From Synechococcus sp. MU1617 (GTDB lineage: Bacteria > Cyanobacteriota > Cyanobacteriia > PCC-6307 > Cyanobiaceae): a DNA stretch of 64,000 bases. Both the position numbers and the translations under genes were made by a program. Positions 8,295-18,220 of this stretch are shown here, in pieces. Below the pieces are notes generated by a model, which worked only from the letters and a program-made list of their open reading frames with translations, searched no databases and had not been told where the DNA came from. Numbering within the stretch: position 1 is the first letter of the stretch; every line of letters begins with the position of its first letter. Where the stretch lies: the NCBI RefSeq assembly GCF_020514235.1, contig NZ_VTLB01000001.1, forward strand, positions 558,001 through 622,000. Direction: 5' to 3'.

Positions 8295-9247
8295 TGCCAA
8301 CCCGACGGACGCTGCTGCTTTCAGGGGCATCCACCGTTGTCACGGCCCTGCTCTCCCCCAGGGGCATGGCTGCCCAGCGCAGGCTGAAACCCCTGAAACC
8401 TGGATCACGCATCCGCGCCGTGAACCCCGGCACCTGGATGGATCCGGACACAGATCTGCAGGCCTTGCGCGAACGCTGTGATCAACAGCAGTGGCATCTG
8501 GAGATTCCCGCAGCCGTCACCCGTCAATGGCGCTATTTCTCAGGAACCGACCAGGAACGGGTTCAGGAGCTGAAATCAGCCTGGAACGATCCAACGGTGG
8601 ATGCCGTGGTGACCCTTGGCGGTGGCTGGGGGGCCGCCCGTGTGCTCGAAGCTGGGTTTCGCTTTCCTCCTCGTCCCAAATGGAGCCTGGGGTTCTCCGA
8701 CACCAGCTCCCTGCTGCTGGCCCAGTGGGCCGCTGGGCTGCCGGGGGCCATCCATGGATCCAGCGGCGGCACTGAGGCGCAGTGGCAACGCACGGTTGAT
8801 TTGCTCTGCGGACGTCCGGTGGCGCCCCTGCTGGGCGAATCACGACGCCGGGGGATCGCTCGCGGCCCTTTGGTGGTAACCAACCTCACCGTGGCGACCC
8901 ACCTGATCGGAACGCCCTGGCTTCCCTCCCTGAAGGGGGCCATCCTCGTGCTGGAAGACGTGGGCGAAGCGCCCTACCGAGTCGATCGGATGCTGACCCA
9001 GTGGCGCAGCGCAGGCCTGTTGCAGCACTTGGCAGGGGTGGCCTGCGGTCGCTTCAGCTGGGCTGAAGACGACATCCTTCCGGGTGACTTCACGATGGAC
9101 GAGATCCTTGAAGAACGACTTGGCGATCTCGGTATTCCACTGGTGCTGAATCTGCCACTGGGCCATGGACGGCCCAACCAGGCCTTGCCCCTGGGAGCGC
9201 AAGCGCAACTGGATGGCAACCACGGCCGTCTCAGCCTGATGGCCTGA
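8294..9247 (+). CDS. S66-family LD-carboxypeptidase with an exported N-terminus
   Basis: A 317-residue member of the muramoyl-tetrapeptide carboxypeptidase family, which trims the terminal D-Ala from peptidoglycan tetrapeptides. Candidate triad residues are the Ser in GFSDTSS (about 133-139), the Glu in LEDVGEAPYRVDRM (about 219-232) and the His in LPLGHGRP (about 293-300). The N-terminus TRRTLLLSGASTVVTALLS followed by GMAAQ looks like an export signal with twin arginines. Its start overlaps the purQ stop by one base. Confidence 0.85.
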   Translation: MPTRRTLLLSGASTVVTALLSPRGMAAQRRLKPLKPGSRIRAVNPGTWMDPDTDLQALRERCDQQQWHLEIPAAVTRQWRYFSGTDQERVQELKSAWNDPTVDAVVTLGGGWGAARVLEAGFRFPPRPKWSLGFSDTSSLLLAQWAAGLPGAIHGSSGGTEAQWQRTVDLLCGRPVAPLLGESRRRGIARGPLVVTNLTVATHLIGTPWLPSLKGAILVLEDVGEAPYRVDRMLTQWRSAGLLQHLAGVACGRFSWAEDDILPGDFTMDEILEERLGDLGIPLVLNLPLGHGRPNQALPLGAQAQLDGNHGRLSLMA

Positions 9248-9290
9248 TCAAAGACTGACGCCGCTCACGATGGTGCAGCGCAACAAAAAA

Positions 9291-9306
9291 GGGGCCTTTC
9301 GGCCCC
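9291..9306 (-). terminator. Rho-independent terminator of fba
   Basis: ggggcc-tttc-ggcccc at 9291-9306 is a perfect 6-bp stem with a 4-base loop. On the minus strand it is followed by six T (complement of a9285-9290), so it ends fba transcription. It may also act weakly on the convergent S66 gene. Confidence 0.9.
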
Positions 9307-9333
9307 CAGTGATTGGTCGTTTGATCGTGATGA

Positions 9334-10407
9334 TCAGGCAGCGACGGCAGCCTTGGGATCGAGAGCGCCCTTGGAGTAGAGGCCGGCGTAGTAGGTGATG
9401 CTCTGCTGCTGGATCTTGCTGGCGTTGCCGGCAGCCCAGAACTGCTGGTAACGATCCAGGCAGACCTGCTTCATGTACTTCCGAGCCGGCTTGTTGAAGT
9501 GGCGGGGGTCGAAGTTAGAAGGATCGGCCATGGCGGCTTCGCGCACAGCAGCGGTAAAGGCCAGACGGTTATCGGTGTCGATGTTCACCTTGCGCACACC
9601 ATTGCGGATGCCTTCCTGGATTTCTTCGACGGGAACGCCGTAGGTCTCGGGGATGGCACCACCGTGCTTGTTGATCATCTCCAGCCATTCCTGGGGAACG
9701 GAGGAGGAGCCATGCATCACCAGGTGGGTGTTGGGGATGGCTTTGTGGATCTCAGCGATGCGGCTGATGGCCAGCACTTCACCTGTGGGCTTGCGGGTGA
9801 ACTTGTAAGCGCCGTGGCTGGTGCCGATGGCGATGGCCAGGGCGTCGCACTTGGTCTTGGCAACGAAGTCGGCAGCCTCAGCGGGATCGGTGAGCAGCAT
9901 GTCCTTGGACAGCTCGCCCTCAAAGCCGTGGCCGTCTTCGGCTTCACCCTTGCCGGTTTCCAGGGAGCCCAGGCAACCCAGCTCACCCTCAACGCTCACA
10001 CCCACGGAGTGGGCGAAGTCCACCACCTGCTTGGTGACGTTGACGTTGTAGTCGTAGCTGGCGGGAGTCTTGGCGTCGGCTTCCAGGGAACCGTCCATCA
10101 TCACGGAGGTGAAACCGTTGATGGCAGCGGAGTAGCAGGTGTCAGGGGCGTTGCCATGGTCCTGGTGCATCACCACGGGGATGTGGGGATAGGTCTCGGT
10201 GGCGGCCAGGATCAGGTGACGCAGGAAGATCTCGCCGGCGTAGCTGCGGGCACCGCGGGAGGCCTGGAGGATCACAGGGCTGTCGGTCTCGTCAGCCGCT
10301 TCCATGATGGCCTGGACCTGCTCCAGATTGTTCACGTTGAACGCAGGAATGCCGTAGCCGTTCTCAGCGGCGTGGTCGAGCAGGAGCCGAAGCGGAACGA
10401 GCGCCAT
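9334..10407 (-). CDS. fba: Class II fructose-1,6-bisphosphate aldolase
   Basis: A 357-residue zinc-dependent aldolase serving glycolysis/gluconeogenesis and the Calvin cycle, where it also makes sedoheptulose-1,7-bisphosphate. Zinc ligand regions are visible: VVMHQDHGN near residue 80 and VMHGSSSVP near 225. The start [24 protein letters not shown] is typical of the family. A GAGGA Shine-Dalgarno lies upstream, and a TAAAAT box on the minus strand at 10455-10460 is a candidate -10. A strong terminator follows at 9291-9306. Confidence 0.97.
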   Translation of the reverse strand: MALVPLRLLLDHAAENGYGIPAFNVNNLEQVQAIMEAADETDSPVILQASRGARSYAGEIFLRHLILAATETYPHIPVVMHQDHGNAPDTCYSAAINGFTSVMMDGSLEADAKTPASYDYNVNVTKQVVDFAHSVGVSVEGELGCLGSLETGKGEAEDGHGFEGELSKDMLLTDPAEAADFVAKTKCDALAIAIGTSHGAYKFTRKPTGEVLAISRIAEIHKAIPNTHLVMHGSSSVPQEWLEMINKHGGAIPETYGVPVEEIQEGIRNGVRKVNIDTDNRLAFTAAVREAAMADPSNFDPRHFNKPARKYMKQVCLDRYQQFWAAGNASKIQQQSITYYAGLYSKGALDPKAAVAA

Positions 10408-10467
10408 GGATAAATCCTCGGAGGGTTGGGGTCGTCAAAGACGAATCGCCGGCAATTTTACCGCGTG

Positions 10468-11550
10468 TTACGCAAAATCCAATGTGCCGAGGGCAGCCTG
10501 ATCGCAGGCCACACGACTCGCCACGCCCTCGGCCAGTCCAGGCAGCATCGGTTGCCCACTGCGAATGCTCTCGGCCCACCAGCCCAGCACCCGGGCCACA
10601 GGGGCGATGCGGCCATCCGACCAGGTTTCCGGGAAGGCGAGGTCGGTATCGGGCTCCACCGCGCGGAAGGGCTCACCGATCGGGGCGTGCTGCAGCTCAA
10701 AGCCATGGACGTAGTCCTTCTGGTTGGTGCTGCTGAGCAGCAGCGATCCCGCGGAACCGACCACATCCAGACAGAAACCGCGACCGTTACGCGACACGGA
10801 ACTGAGGCTGACCTGAGCCGGCACCGGCAGCTCTTGCATTCCCTGCCAATGGGCAACGGTCTGCAGCAGCGACACATCGGGGGCATCCACGGCGGCCAGG
10901 CCACCATCGGGGTGGGGGCGTTGCTTGATCGAAACACTGTTTCGAGCCTGGATGGCCCCCAGGGGACCGATCAGCCAGGCCAGCATGTCCAGGGCATGGG
11001 TTCCGAGGGCTCCGATCACGCCGCCTCCCTGATCCGCCTGGGCATACCAGTTCCAGCCGCGCTGGGGATCGGCACGGCTGCCCATCAGCCAGTCGAGCTT
11101 CACCAGCCAGGGCGTTCCGACAGCACCAGCCTGCAGGAGGCGTGCGGCTTGCATGAACAGGGGAACAGCCCTGTATTCGTAATCCACAGCCACCGAGAGT
11201 CCCCGTGCCAGGGCCAGCCGCTGCAGCTCCCGGGCCTGATCGGCATGCAAAGCAATGGGCTTCTCCAGCAGCAGGTGCTTGCCCGCCTCCAGAGCCCGGC
11301 GGGCCAGGTCAAAGCGAGGTGCCGGGGGGGTGGCGATGACCACCGCGTCCACCGCGGGATCGCCCAGCAGATCGTCCCAGTCGCTGAATCCCCTCAAACC
11401 ATGGGCAGCCGTAACGGCATCCAAGCGCTCCTGGCGGGGGTGCCAAAGGGCAATCGCCTCAAGATCGGGCGTGGCAGCAAGGGCCGGCAGGTGCACCTTC
11501 TCCCCGAAGCCGAGACCGGCAACGGCAACACCAAGGGGTTGTCGAGACAT
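10468..11550 (-). CDS. Gfo/Idh/MocA-family NAD(P)-dependent oxidoreductase
   Basis: A 360-residue two-domain dehydrogenase. The N-terminal Rossmann motif is VAVAGLGFGEKVHLPAL (about 8-24), followed by VVIATPP and the family motif KHLLLEKPIALH (about 90-101), whose Lys is usually catalytic. A GGGVIGALGTHALDMLAW segment near 175-192 is the usual His-containing helix of the C-terminal domain. Substrate is unknown; relatives act on sugars or inositol. It lies two bases downstream of the 123-aa secreted protein gene. Confidence 0.88.
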   Translation of the reverse strand: MSRQPLGVAVAGLGFGEKVHLPALAATPDLEAIALWHPRQERLDAVTAAHGLRGFSDWDDLLGDPAVDAVVIATPPAPRFDLARRALEAGKHLLLEKPIALHADQARELQRLALARGLSVAVDYEYRAVPLFMQAARLLQAGAVGTPWLVKLDWLMGSRADPQRGWNWYAQADQGGGVIGALGTHALDMLAWLIGPLGAIQARNSVSIKQRPHPDGGLAAVDAPDVSLLQTVAHWQGMQELPVPAQVSLSSVSRNGRGFCLDVVGSAGSLLLSSTNQKDYVHGFELQHAPIGEPFRAVEPDTDLAFPETWSDGRIAPVARVLGWWAESIRSGQPMLPGLAEGVASRVACDQAALGTLDFA

Positions 11551-11551
11551 C

Positions 11552-11923
11552 TCAGCTGGGGAGGGGTTCAGTACAGACAGCCTTAATCACAGAGATGATC
11601 AGCCCGTCATCCCCGGCAGGCTGCCATTGGGCGCGAAATCGCGGCAAACCATTCACTTGTTTATCGCGATACAGCTCCTGGGAGCAGTCCAGTTGCATGA
11701 CATAGAGCTCTCCGGAGGGTTGATCCTCGTCGTCGGTGGCCGCTGGAGTGAAGCGGCTCAGCACGGTTCGATATCCATCCCGATCAATGCGCACACTGCC
11801 GCGGTCCCACCACTGCTGACCCGCATCGGTAGCGGGAACCTCGATCCATTCCACGGGGCCAGCTAGCACGGGGGCGACCCAGCAGAGCAAGGCCAGGATC
11901 AAAACAAGTCCAGCTCGGATCAT
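11552..11923 (-). CDS. Hypothetical secreted protein downstream of accD
   Basis: A 123-residue protein with a clear signal peptide ([22 protein letters not shown], cleavage after about residue 21). The mature part has two Cys (LDCSQEL and KAVCTEPL) that could pair in the periplasm, and Trp-rich N-terminal strands. The ATG overlaps the accD stop (ATGA), so it is probably translationally coupled to accD. Function unknown. Confidence 0.7.
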   Translation of the reverse strand: MIRAGLVLILALLCWVAPVLAGPVEWIEVPATDAGQQWWDRGSVRIDRDGYRTVLSRFTPAATDDEDQPSGELYVMQLDCSQELYRDKQVNGLPRFRAQWQPAGDDGLIISVIKAVCTEPLPS

Positions 11924-12801
11924 GCGCTGGTGAGCTCCATCGGTTTGCAGCCGTGCAGGCGCAGAAGATTGGCCAGGGCGGGTCGCAGCTGGGTGCGGGG
12001 AACGATCGTGTCCACGAACCCATGCTCCTGCAGATATTCAGCCGTCTGGAAATTGTCGGGCAGCTTTTCCCGCAAGGTCTGCTCAATCACCCGGCGCCCA
12101 GCGAAACCAATCAACGCTTTCGGTTCCGCCAGGATCAGATCGCCCAGCATGGCGAAACTGGCGGTCACACCTCCCGTTGTGGGGTGGGTGAGCAAGGGCA
12201 TGTAAAGCAGCTCAGCTTCGCGGTGGCGTTCCAGCGCGCCAGAAATCTTCGCCATCTGCATCAGGCTGAGCATCCCCTCCTGCATCCGGGCACCGCCGGA
12301 GGCACAGACAATCAGCAGCGGCAGCTTGCGGGCGGTGGACTCCTCGATCAGACGGGTGATTTTCTCCCCGACCACGGAGCCCATCGATCCCCCCATGAAG
12401 CGGAAGTCCATTGCTGCCAGGCCCATGGGGATGCCTTCCACCCGGCAAAGCCCAGTGACCACACCATCCCGCAGCCCCGTTGAGGCCTGACTCTCCCGCA
12501 GCCGGTCGGCGTAGGCGCGCCGGTCTTTGAATCCGAGAGGATCCACCGGTGCCAGATCCGCATTCAGCACCTGGAAGCTGTCGGGATCCGCAATCAGTGC
12601 GATGCGTTCAGCACTGTCGATCCGGTGGTGATAGCCGCAGTTGGCGCAAACACTGGCATTGAGTTTCAGGTCTTTGAGATAGACGACCTGACCACATTCC
12701 GGACATTTGCTCCAAAGACCATCGCCTTCATCCGGTTCCTGCTTGACGTTGGCGACGTACTGACCCTTGCGGCGATCAGCAAACCAATCGAACAGAGACA
12801 C
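11920..12801 (-). CDS. accD: Acetyl-CoA carboxylase carboxyltransferase subunit beta
   Basis: A 293-residue subunit that, with AccA, transfers the carboxyl group from biotin to acetyl-CoA to make malonyl-CoA for fatty-acid synthesis. An N-terminal four-Cys zinc ribbon ([10 protein letters not shown] and [11 protein letters not shown], about residues 34-57) precedes the carboxyltransferase domain, seen at [20 protein letters not shown] and SGGARMQEG. The length is normal for the family. Confidence 0.97.
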   Translation of the reverse strand: MSLFDWFADRRKGQYVANVKQEPDEGDGLWSKCPECGQVVYLKDLKLNASVCANCGYHHRIDSAERIALIADPDSFQVLNADLAPVDPLGFKDRRAYADRLRESQASTGLRDGVVTGLCRVEGIPMGLAAMDFRFMGGSMGSVVGEKITRLIEESTARKLPLLIVCASGGARMQEGMLSLMQMAKISGALERHREAELLYMPLLTHPTTGGVTASFAMLGDLILAEPKALIGFAGRRVIEQTLREKLPDNFQTAEYLQEHGFVDTIVPRTQLRPALANLLRLHGCKPMELTSA

Positions 12802-12854
12802 ACAGGGCCGTCAGCTCACACCATTAAAAGCCGGCCCGGGAATAGAGCTGGTCA

Positions 12855-13652
12855 TCAAGCGCCCAACAACATCAACCAGGTGCTCCACCACCACTGCGGA
12901 CCGGTCAACCAGACCAACCAAATGCCCAGGGCGATGAAGGGCCCGAAGGGGAATGGTTCCCTGGGGCCCAGCCGGCCACTAAGGCGGGCGATGCTTCCGA
13001 CCAATGCTCCCGACACAACCGCAAGGGCCATCGCCGCTGCAATGCCCCCGGGGCCCAGCCATGCCCCACCCAACGCCGCCAACTTGGCATCGCCCAGGCC
13101 CAGCGCAGGCTGTCCCAACAACCGTTCGGCCAGGGCACTGAGACCTTCCAACAGCAGCAAGGCCAGCACCGCGGCGATCAAATGGCTCGCCAGGAGAGGG
13201 ATCCCAGCAGCAGTGCTGACGAGCAAGCCCAGCACCACCCCCCAGCGGCACAGGGGCTCCGGCAACCAAAGGTGATCCAGATCGATCAACACCAGCGGCA
13301 ACAGCAGCGCGATCAAGAGGAGACCAGCCCAGGGGAGCCAGAGATCCGGCAGCCCCCCTCCAGCACCAGGCCAGACCAACAGCGCCGAGATCCAGAGGCC
13401 GGCACTTAGGGCTTCCACTGCGGGGTAACGCCAGCTGATCGCTGCATCACAGTCGCGGCAGCGCCCCCTCAGCAACAGCCAACCGAGCAGCGGGAGATTG
13501 TCATACCAGCGGATGGCATGTCCGCATTTGGGGCAGTGGCTGCCGGGGAAGACCACCGATTCCTGGCGAGGCAAGCGCCAGGCCACCACGTTCGTGAAGC
13601 TGCCGACGCAGGCGCCCAGCAGGCCGGTCCAAACCAGGATCAACCCCTCCAT
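12855..13652 (-). CDS. pilD: Prepilin peptidase / N-methyltransferase (A24 family)
   Basis: A 265-residue polytopic protein that cleaves and N-methylates type IV prepilins. The N-terminal domain has the zinc Cys pairs CPKCGH and CRDC (about residues 40-73). The two catalytic Asp lie in LVLIDLDHL and LGLGDAKLAAL. The start GACVGSFTNVVAWRLP is typical of the family. In this organism type IV-like pili may serve DNA uptake; no pilin gene lies in the window. Confidence 0.93.
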   Translation of the reverse strand: MEGLILVWTGLLGACVGSFTNVVAWRLPRQESVVFPGSHCPKCGHAIRWYDNLPLLGWLLLRGRCRDCDAAISWRYPAVEALSAGLWISALLVWPGAGGGLPDLWLPWAGLLLIALLLPLVLIDLDHLWLPEPLCRWGVVLGLLVSTAAGIPLLASHLIAAVLALLLLEGLSALAERLLGQPALGLGDAKLAALGGAWLGPGGIAAAMALAVVSGALVGSIARLSGRLGPREPFPFGPFIALGIWLVWLTGPQWWWSTWLMLLGA

Positions 13653-13942
13653 CGAGCCCGACCACGGCTCGTGCGCCCCCGGATCAGATCGATGGCAATG
13701 AACTCTTCATCCGGCAGAAGAACAGGTGTCTCGAAGACCACCCGACCATCGGGTTCCTGTGGATCCACCACCACGCCGAGGGGTTCCTGCCCTGCAGGAC
13801 TGCTGGAGAGATAAGCGAAATAAACGCGACGGGCTTGAGCGATCAGAGAGCGGCTGTCAATGCGGTCCCAACGGGGAGTCGACGGCGCCCCCGAGGCTCC
13901 ACGGATTTCAAAGGAGGGCGTTGACAAAGAAATAGAGCCCAC
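13640..13942 (-). CDS. Hypothetical protein upstream of prepilin peptidase
   Basis: A 100-residue soluble protein whose end overlaps the prepilin peptidase start by 13 bases. The middle part (ARRVYFAYLSS, GVVVDPQEPDGRVVFETPVLL, DEEFIAIDLIRG) alternates strands like a small beta domain; the tail is Arg-rich. No membrane segment and no recognised family. It follows prk on the same strand after about 50 bases. Confidence 0.5.
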   Translation of the reverse strand: MGSISLSTPSFEIRGASGAPSTPRWDRIDSRSLIAQARRVYFAYLSSSPAGQEPLGVVVDPQEPDGRVVFETPVLLPDEEFIAIDLIRGRTSRGRARWRG

Positions 13943-13994
13943 CTGATCACTCAGATGGACCCATTGTAGAGACGATTGTTGTAAGGAGAAGCGC

Positions 13995-14897
13995 TCAGCT
14001 GACCTTGTTCTTCTCTTCGATCATGCGGTGAATGATCGGGGTGAGAATCAGCTCCATGGCGAAGCCCATCTTGCCGCCGTTCACCACGATGCTGGTGGGG
14101 CTCGACATGAAGGAATCGTGGATCATGTTCAGCAAGTAACCGAAGTCGATCCCCCACTTCTCACGAGCACCTTTGCGGAAGTGGATGATCACGAAGCTTT
14201 CATCCGGGGTCGGAATATTCCGGCAGATGAAGGGGTTGGAGGTGTCAACTGTGGGGACCCTCTGGAAATTGATGTCGGTCTGGCTGAACTGAGGGCAGAT
14301 GTGATTGATGTAATCGGGCATCCTGCGCAGGATCGTGTCAACGATGGCCTCAGCGGAATAACCACGCTCAGCGTTGTCCCGGTGGATCTTCTGAATCCAC
14401 TCGAGGTTGGTGATCGGCACCACACCCACCAAGAGGTCGGCCAGGGCGGACACGTCGTAGCCCTCGCCCTTCACACCGCCGTGAAGGCCTTCGTAGAACA
14501 ACACGTCAGTGCCTGAGGGGATGTCTTCCCAAGGCGTGAACTGACCAGGCTCGAGGTTGACGCCAAGACGGGCGTTGTGTTCAGCAGCTTCTTCGACGCT
14601 GTGAAGGTAGTAGCGCTTCTGACCAGCACCGGTTTCGCCGTAGGTGCGGAACAGTTCCTCGAGCTTGTCGAAGAGGTTGGCCTCAGGGCCGAAGTGGGAG
14701 AAGTTCTCACCCTTGGCCAAGGCATCCGCCATGGCCTTTTTCATGGGCATCCGCTCGTAGCGGTGGTAGCTATCGCCTTCCACCACTGCAGGGGTAATGC
14801 CTTCCCTTGCAAAGATGTGCTCGAAGGCGCGCTTGACGGTGCTGGTTCCAGCTCCGGAAGAACCGGTAACAGCGACAACCGGATGACGCTTCGACAT
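13995..14897 (-). CDS. prk: Phosphoribulokinase, class I (proteobacterial type)
   Basis: A 300-residue kinase making ribulose-1,5-bisphosphate for RuBisCO. The P-loop is VTGSSGAGTSTVKRAFEHIF (about residues 9-28), followed by VVEGDSYHRYERMPM. This is the class I form of proteobacterial autotrophs, not the class II redox-regulated form (with paired Cys) of plants and beta-cyanobacteria. It fits an alpha-cyanobacterium with form IA RuBisCO. Absence of the usual N-terminal Cys pair suggests a different light/dark control. Confidence 0.95.
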   Translation of the reverse strand: MSKRHPVVAVTGSSGAGTSTVKRAFEHIFAREGITPAVVEGDSYHRYERMPMKKAMADALAKGENFSHFGPEANLFDKLEELFRTYGETGAGQKRYYLHSVEEAAEHNARLGVNLEPGQFTPWEDIPSGTDVLFYEGLHGGVKGEGYDVSALADLLVGVVPITNLEWIQKIHRDNAERGYSAEAIVDTILRRMPDYINHICPQFSQTDINFQRVPTVDTSNPFICRNIPTPDESFVIIHFRKGAREKWGIDFGYLLNMIHDSFMSSPTSIVVNGGKMGFAMELILTPIIHRMIEEKNKVS

Positions 14898-14961
14898 CGA
14901 CGCAGGGACTACGGGCCCGGCGATCCTGCCAGATCAGGGCCCGATTGCACCAATCTCGGGC

Positions 14962-16035
14962 TTAAAGAGCTTTAAGCAATTGCTCACCCATGGCGCGACA
15001 ACCCAGCTGGGTGCAGCCTTCTGCCATCAGATCACCGGTGCGGAAGCCACCGGCCAAAACAGCATCGACGGCCGCTTCCAGATCATCGGCAGCCGCGGAT
15101 TCTTTCAGACCGATGCGCAGCATCATTGCGGCCGACAGCACCATGGCCATGGGATTGGCTTTGTCCTGACCGGCGATGTCGGGGGCAGAACCGTGCACAG
15201 GCTCAAACAGACCAGGTCCCTCACTGCCAAGGGAGGCCGAGGGCAGCATGCCGATGGAGCCGGTGAGCATCGCCGCCTCGTCGCTGAGGATGTCTCCGAA
15301 GAGGTTGCCGGTGAGCAGCACATCGAACTGGCGTGGATCACGCACCAGCTGCATCGCCGCGTTGTCCACATACATGTGACTCACCTCCACACCGCCATAG
15401 GTGGGCGCCATCGCATCAACCCGGTCCCGCCAGAGCTGGCTCACATCGAGCACATTCGCCTTGTCCACCGAGCAGAGCCGGCCCCGCCGTTCCTGGGCGA
15501 TCTCAAAGGCCACCTTTGCAATCCGATCCACCTCCGAGGCTGAGTAGGTCATGGTGTTGAAACCGCGCTCCTCCCCCTCGGTCTCGATGCGTCCCTTGGG
15601 CTGACCGAAATAAATCCCCCCCGTGAGTTCCCGCACCACCATCAGGTCCACACCTGCGATCACCTCACGCTTGAGGCTGCTGGCATCGATGAGGGCCGGA
15701 ACAATCTTCACCGGCCGCAGATTGGCGAACAGCTCCATGCCGGCGCGCAGGCCAAGCAATCCGGTCTCCGGACGTTTCTCGCGGGGAAGGCTGTCGAAGC
15801 GGGGGCTGCCGATGGCGGCGAGCAACACCGCATCGGCAGCCTTGCAGGCCTCAAGGGTGCTGGCAGGCAGCGGCTCACCGGTGGCATCGATAGCGCTGCC
15901 GCCGATGGGCTGTTCCTCAAAGCTCAGCGAAAAGCCATGGCGCTGGCTCACCACCTCCAGCAGCTGGCGGGCGACAGCGGTGATCTCGGGGCCGATGCCA
16001 TCACCGGGAAGGAGAACAACGCGGTGCTGAGCCAT
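14962..16035 (-). CDS. leuB: 3-isopropylmalate dehydrogenase
   Basis: A 357-residue enzyme oxidising 3-isopropylmalate to 2-oxoisocaproate in leucine synthesis. It begins [13 protein letters not shown]. Family motifs include [11 protein letters not shown], the substrate-binding region [16 protein letters not shown] and the NAD/metal region [18 protein letters not shown], plus the cofactor loop [12 protein letters not shown]. It sits between lpxD (32-base gap) and prk on the same strand. Confidence 0.97.
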   Translation of the reverse strand: MAQHRVVLLPGDGIGPEITAVARQLLEVVSQRHGFSLSFEEQPIGGSAIDATGEPLPASTLEACKAADAVLLAAIGSPRFDSLPREKRPETGLLGLRAGMELFANLRPVKIVPALIDASSLKREVIAGVDLMVVRELTGGIYFGQPKGRIETEGEERGFNTMTYSASEVDRIAKVAFEIAQERRGRLCSVDKANVLDVSQLWRDRVDAMAPTYGGVEVSHMYVDNAAMQLVRDPRQFDVLLTGNLFGDILSDEAAMLTGSIGMLPSASLGSEGPGLFEPVHGSAPDIAGQDKANPMAMVLSAAMMLRIGLKESAAADDLEAAVDAVLAGGFRTGDLMAEGCTQLGCRAMGEQLLKAL

Positions 16036-16067
16036 GACGGTGCGGTGCGGCAGGTCGACCGCTGAGG

Positions 16068-17111
16068 TTACTGAGGGGTGTCGCGCTTGAGCTCCCGCAG
16101 GGTCTTGGCCATCTCCGGCAACTTGCTGAAGGCGGCGGAACAGCGCAACCAGAGACGATTCGGGATCGCGGGATAGCCACTCACCACCTCTCCGGGGGCT
16201 ACCTCACCGTGAATGCCGCTCTTGGAGCTGGCGATAGCACCGTCACCCACCACAGCGCGGTTGGCGACCCCCACCTGGCCCGCCAGGATCACCCCCTGGC
16301 CGATCCGGGCTCCCCCGGCGATGCCCACCTGGGACGCGAAGGCACAGCCACGCCCGGTGGTGACGCCATGGCCGATCTGCACAAGGTTGTCGATCTTGGT
16401 GCCGGCACCAATGCGGGTCTCCCCCACGGAGGGGCGATCGATGGTGGTGCCGCAACCCACCTCAACAGCGTCTTCAAGAACCACCTGGCCTGTCTGCGGC
16501 ATTTTTCGCCATCCTTTCGCCGTCGGCACAAAGCCGAAGCCCTCGGAGCCGACCACGGCGTTGGAATTCACCACACAGCCGCGCCCGAGACGGCTGCCGG
16601 GGTGCAGCACGGCATTGGCGTGCAGCTCGCAGCCATCACCCACCACCACGTCGTCGTAGATCACGACACCCGGATGAAGGATGCAGTCAGCGCCCACACG
16701 ACTCCCCTCACCGATGCAGACCCGCGGGCCCACCGCCGTGCCAGGGCCCACCACAGCCCGTTCATCGATCACCGCCGAGGGGTGAATCTCCGCCAAGGGC
16801 CGGCGGCGGGGATGCAACTGATCGAGGGCTTCAGCAAAAGCCAGACGCGGATCGGCGAAGACCGCAAAGGCGATGCCACGCTGCGACGCCAGATCAATCA
16901 GATCCTGTTGATCGGGCAGCAACAAGGCACCCACGCCGCTGGCGCCCAAAACCGCCGTAAGGGCATTGCCCTTCTCCAAAAAGCTGAGCTGCGCGGTTGA
17001 GGCCTGATCGAGCGAAGCAGCACCCTCAAGCCATGGGTCCAAGCCCGCCTGGCTCCAGCGCAGGCCTGCATCACCGGTCTGCAGAACCTTGATCAGGGTG
17101 CTGAAACGCAT
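16068..17111 (-). CDS. lpxD: UDP-3-O-(3-hydroxyacyl)glucosamine N-acyltransferase
   Basis: A 347-residue enzyme of lipid A synthesis. An N-terminal uridine-binding domain (about 1-100) is followed by a long left-handed beta-helix of hexapeptide repeats (for example [18 protein letters not shown], about 113-280). The probable catalytic His is in [12 protein letters not shown] near residue 245. Its presence shows an LPS outer membrane. It lies in the leuB-lpxD-proB run with gaps of about 30 bases. Confidence 0.95.
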   Translation of the reverse strand: MRFSTLIKVLQTGDAGLRWSQAGLDPWLEGAASLDQASTAQLSFLEKGNALTAVLGASGVGALLLPDQQDLIDLASQRGIAFAVFADPRLAFAEALDQLHPRRRPLAEIHPSAVIDERAVVGPGTAVGPRVCIGEGSRVGADCILHPGVVIYDDVVVGDGCELHANAVLHPGSRLGRGCVVNSNAVVGSEGFGFVPTAKGWRKMPQTGQVVLEDAVEVGCGTTIDRPSVGETRIGAGTKIDNLVQIGHGVTTGRGCAFASQVGIAGGARIGQGVILAGQVGVANRAVVGDGAIASSKSGIHGEVAPGEVVSGYPAIPNRLWLRCSAAFSKLPEMAKTLRELKRDTPQ

Positions 17112-17146
17112 GGAGGCCAGGGCAGACGGCCGGATCGTAGACGTGG

Positions 17147-18220
17147 TTAACGGCTGCGAAGCACCAGACCATCGCGATGCACCACCACCGGGGAAGAGTC
17201 CCCCGGAGATGGGTCATTCATCGCGGCCCGTAGCTGGTCGCTGTCCATCGAACAGAGGCCGCGGCCCAGGTCCTCGCCCTGGGGGTCCAACAACTGAACG
17301 GGTTGATTGGCGGCGAAGTCGCCCCGCACCGCCGTCACCCCCACCAGCAGCAGAGACGCGCCACGGTGCTGCAGCGCATCACAGGCCCCCGCATCCAGCT
17401 GAAGTTCACCCTCAGGCCGAAGCACGTGGGCGAGCCAACTGCGTCGATTGCCCAGGGGTTCGGGGTGGGGATGGAACACTGTCCCCCCCCGTTCCCCCTG
17501 CAACAAGGCCTCGAGGCGAGCTGGGTCGCGGCCATCGGCGAGCTGCACCGTGATGCCACTGGCGGTGGCGATGCGGGCTGCCGCCAGCTTCGTGGTCATG
17601 CCCCCGGTGCCCCAGCGACCACCGTCGCCGGCCCCCTGTTCCAGCTGGTCAAGGTCGCGGGGGTGGCGAACATCCGAGATCGGTTCGGCGTTGGAATCAA
17701 CCCTTGGATCGGAGGAATAGAGGCGATCAACATCCGTCAGCAGGATCAATTGCTGCGCTTCAACGGCGGCGGCGACCAAAGCCGAGAGGGTGTCGTTGTC
17801 GCCGAAGCGCAACTCCGCCGGCGAGAGGGCATCGTTCTCGTTAATCACCGGCAGCACCCCCCAGCTCAGCAGCTGCCGCAAGGTGCCCGAAGCGTTCTGA
17901 TAGCGACGGCGATCGGCCAGATCGGAGCGGGTCAGCAACACTTGAGCCACGGAATGACCGTGGCGTTCCATCGCCCGTTCATACAGAGCCATCAGCGCGC
18001 CCTGGCCGATGGCTGCAGCGGCCTGCAGGGCTACCACCGTCTCAGGTCGGCTGGTGAGAGCCAGCTTCTGGCAGCCCAGCCCGACGGCACCACTGGTGAC
18101 CAGCACCACCTGGTCCCCCCGGGCCATGGCCCCTGCGAAGCAGCGGGCGTAGCCATCAATCGTGGCGGCGGTCTCCCCCCGAAGCAGGCTGGTACCGATT
18201 TTCACGACCCACAGGGTCAT
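17147..18220 (-). CDS. proB: Glutamate 5-kinase
   Basis: A 357-residue kinase catalysing the first step of proline synthesis from glutamate. The amino-acid kinase domain (about 1-255) starts [10 protein letters not shown] and contains [32 protein letters not shown] and [10 protein letters not shown]. The C-terminal part (about 270-357) is a PUA-type domain. Its ATGA start overlaps the stop of the yqeG-like phosphatase gene by four bases. Confidence 0.96.
   Translation of the reverse strand: MTLWVVKIGTSLLRGETAATIDGYARCFAGAMARGDQVVLVTSGAVGLGCQKLALTSRPETVVALQAAAAIGQGALMALYERAMERHGHSVAQVLLTRSDLADRRRYQNASGTLRQLLSWGVLPVINENDALSPAELRFGDNDTLSALVAAAVEAQQLILLTDVDRLYSSDPRVDSNAEPISDVRHPRDLDQLEQGAGDGGRWGTGGMTTKLAAARIATASGITVQLADGRDPARLEALLQGERGGTVFHPHPEPLGNRRSWLAHVLRPEGELQLDAGACDALQHRGASLLLVGVTAVRGDFAANQPVQLLDPQGEDLGRGLCSMDSDQLRAAMNDPSPGDSSPVVVHRDGLVLRSR

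Noticed and set aside
7404..8330. Minus-strand ORF of 308 codons opposite purS-purQ
   Set aside because: Covers two well-recognised purine genes on the other strand.
9499..10413. Long plus-strand ORF (304 codons) opposite fba
   Set aside because: It is the antisense shadow of the strongly conserved fba gene; its translation is Gly/Val/His-rich low-complexity with no domain.
10426..11586. Plus-strand ORF of 386 codons opposite the Gfo/Idh oxidoreductase
   Set aside because: It mirrors a clear dehydrogenase with a Rossmann motif; high GC gives long open antisense frames here.
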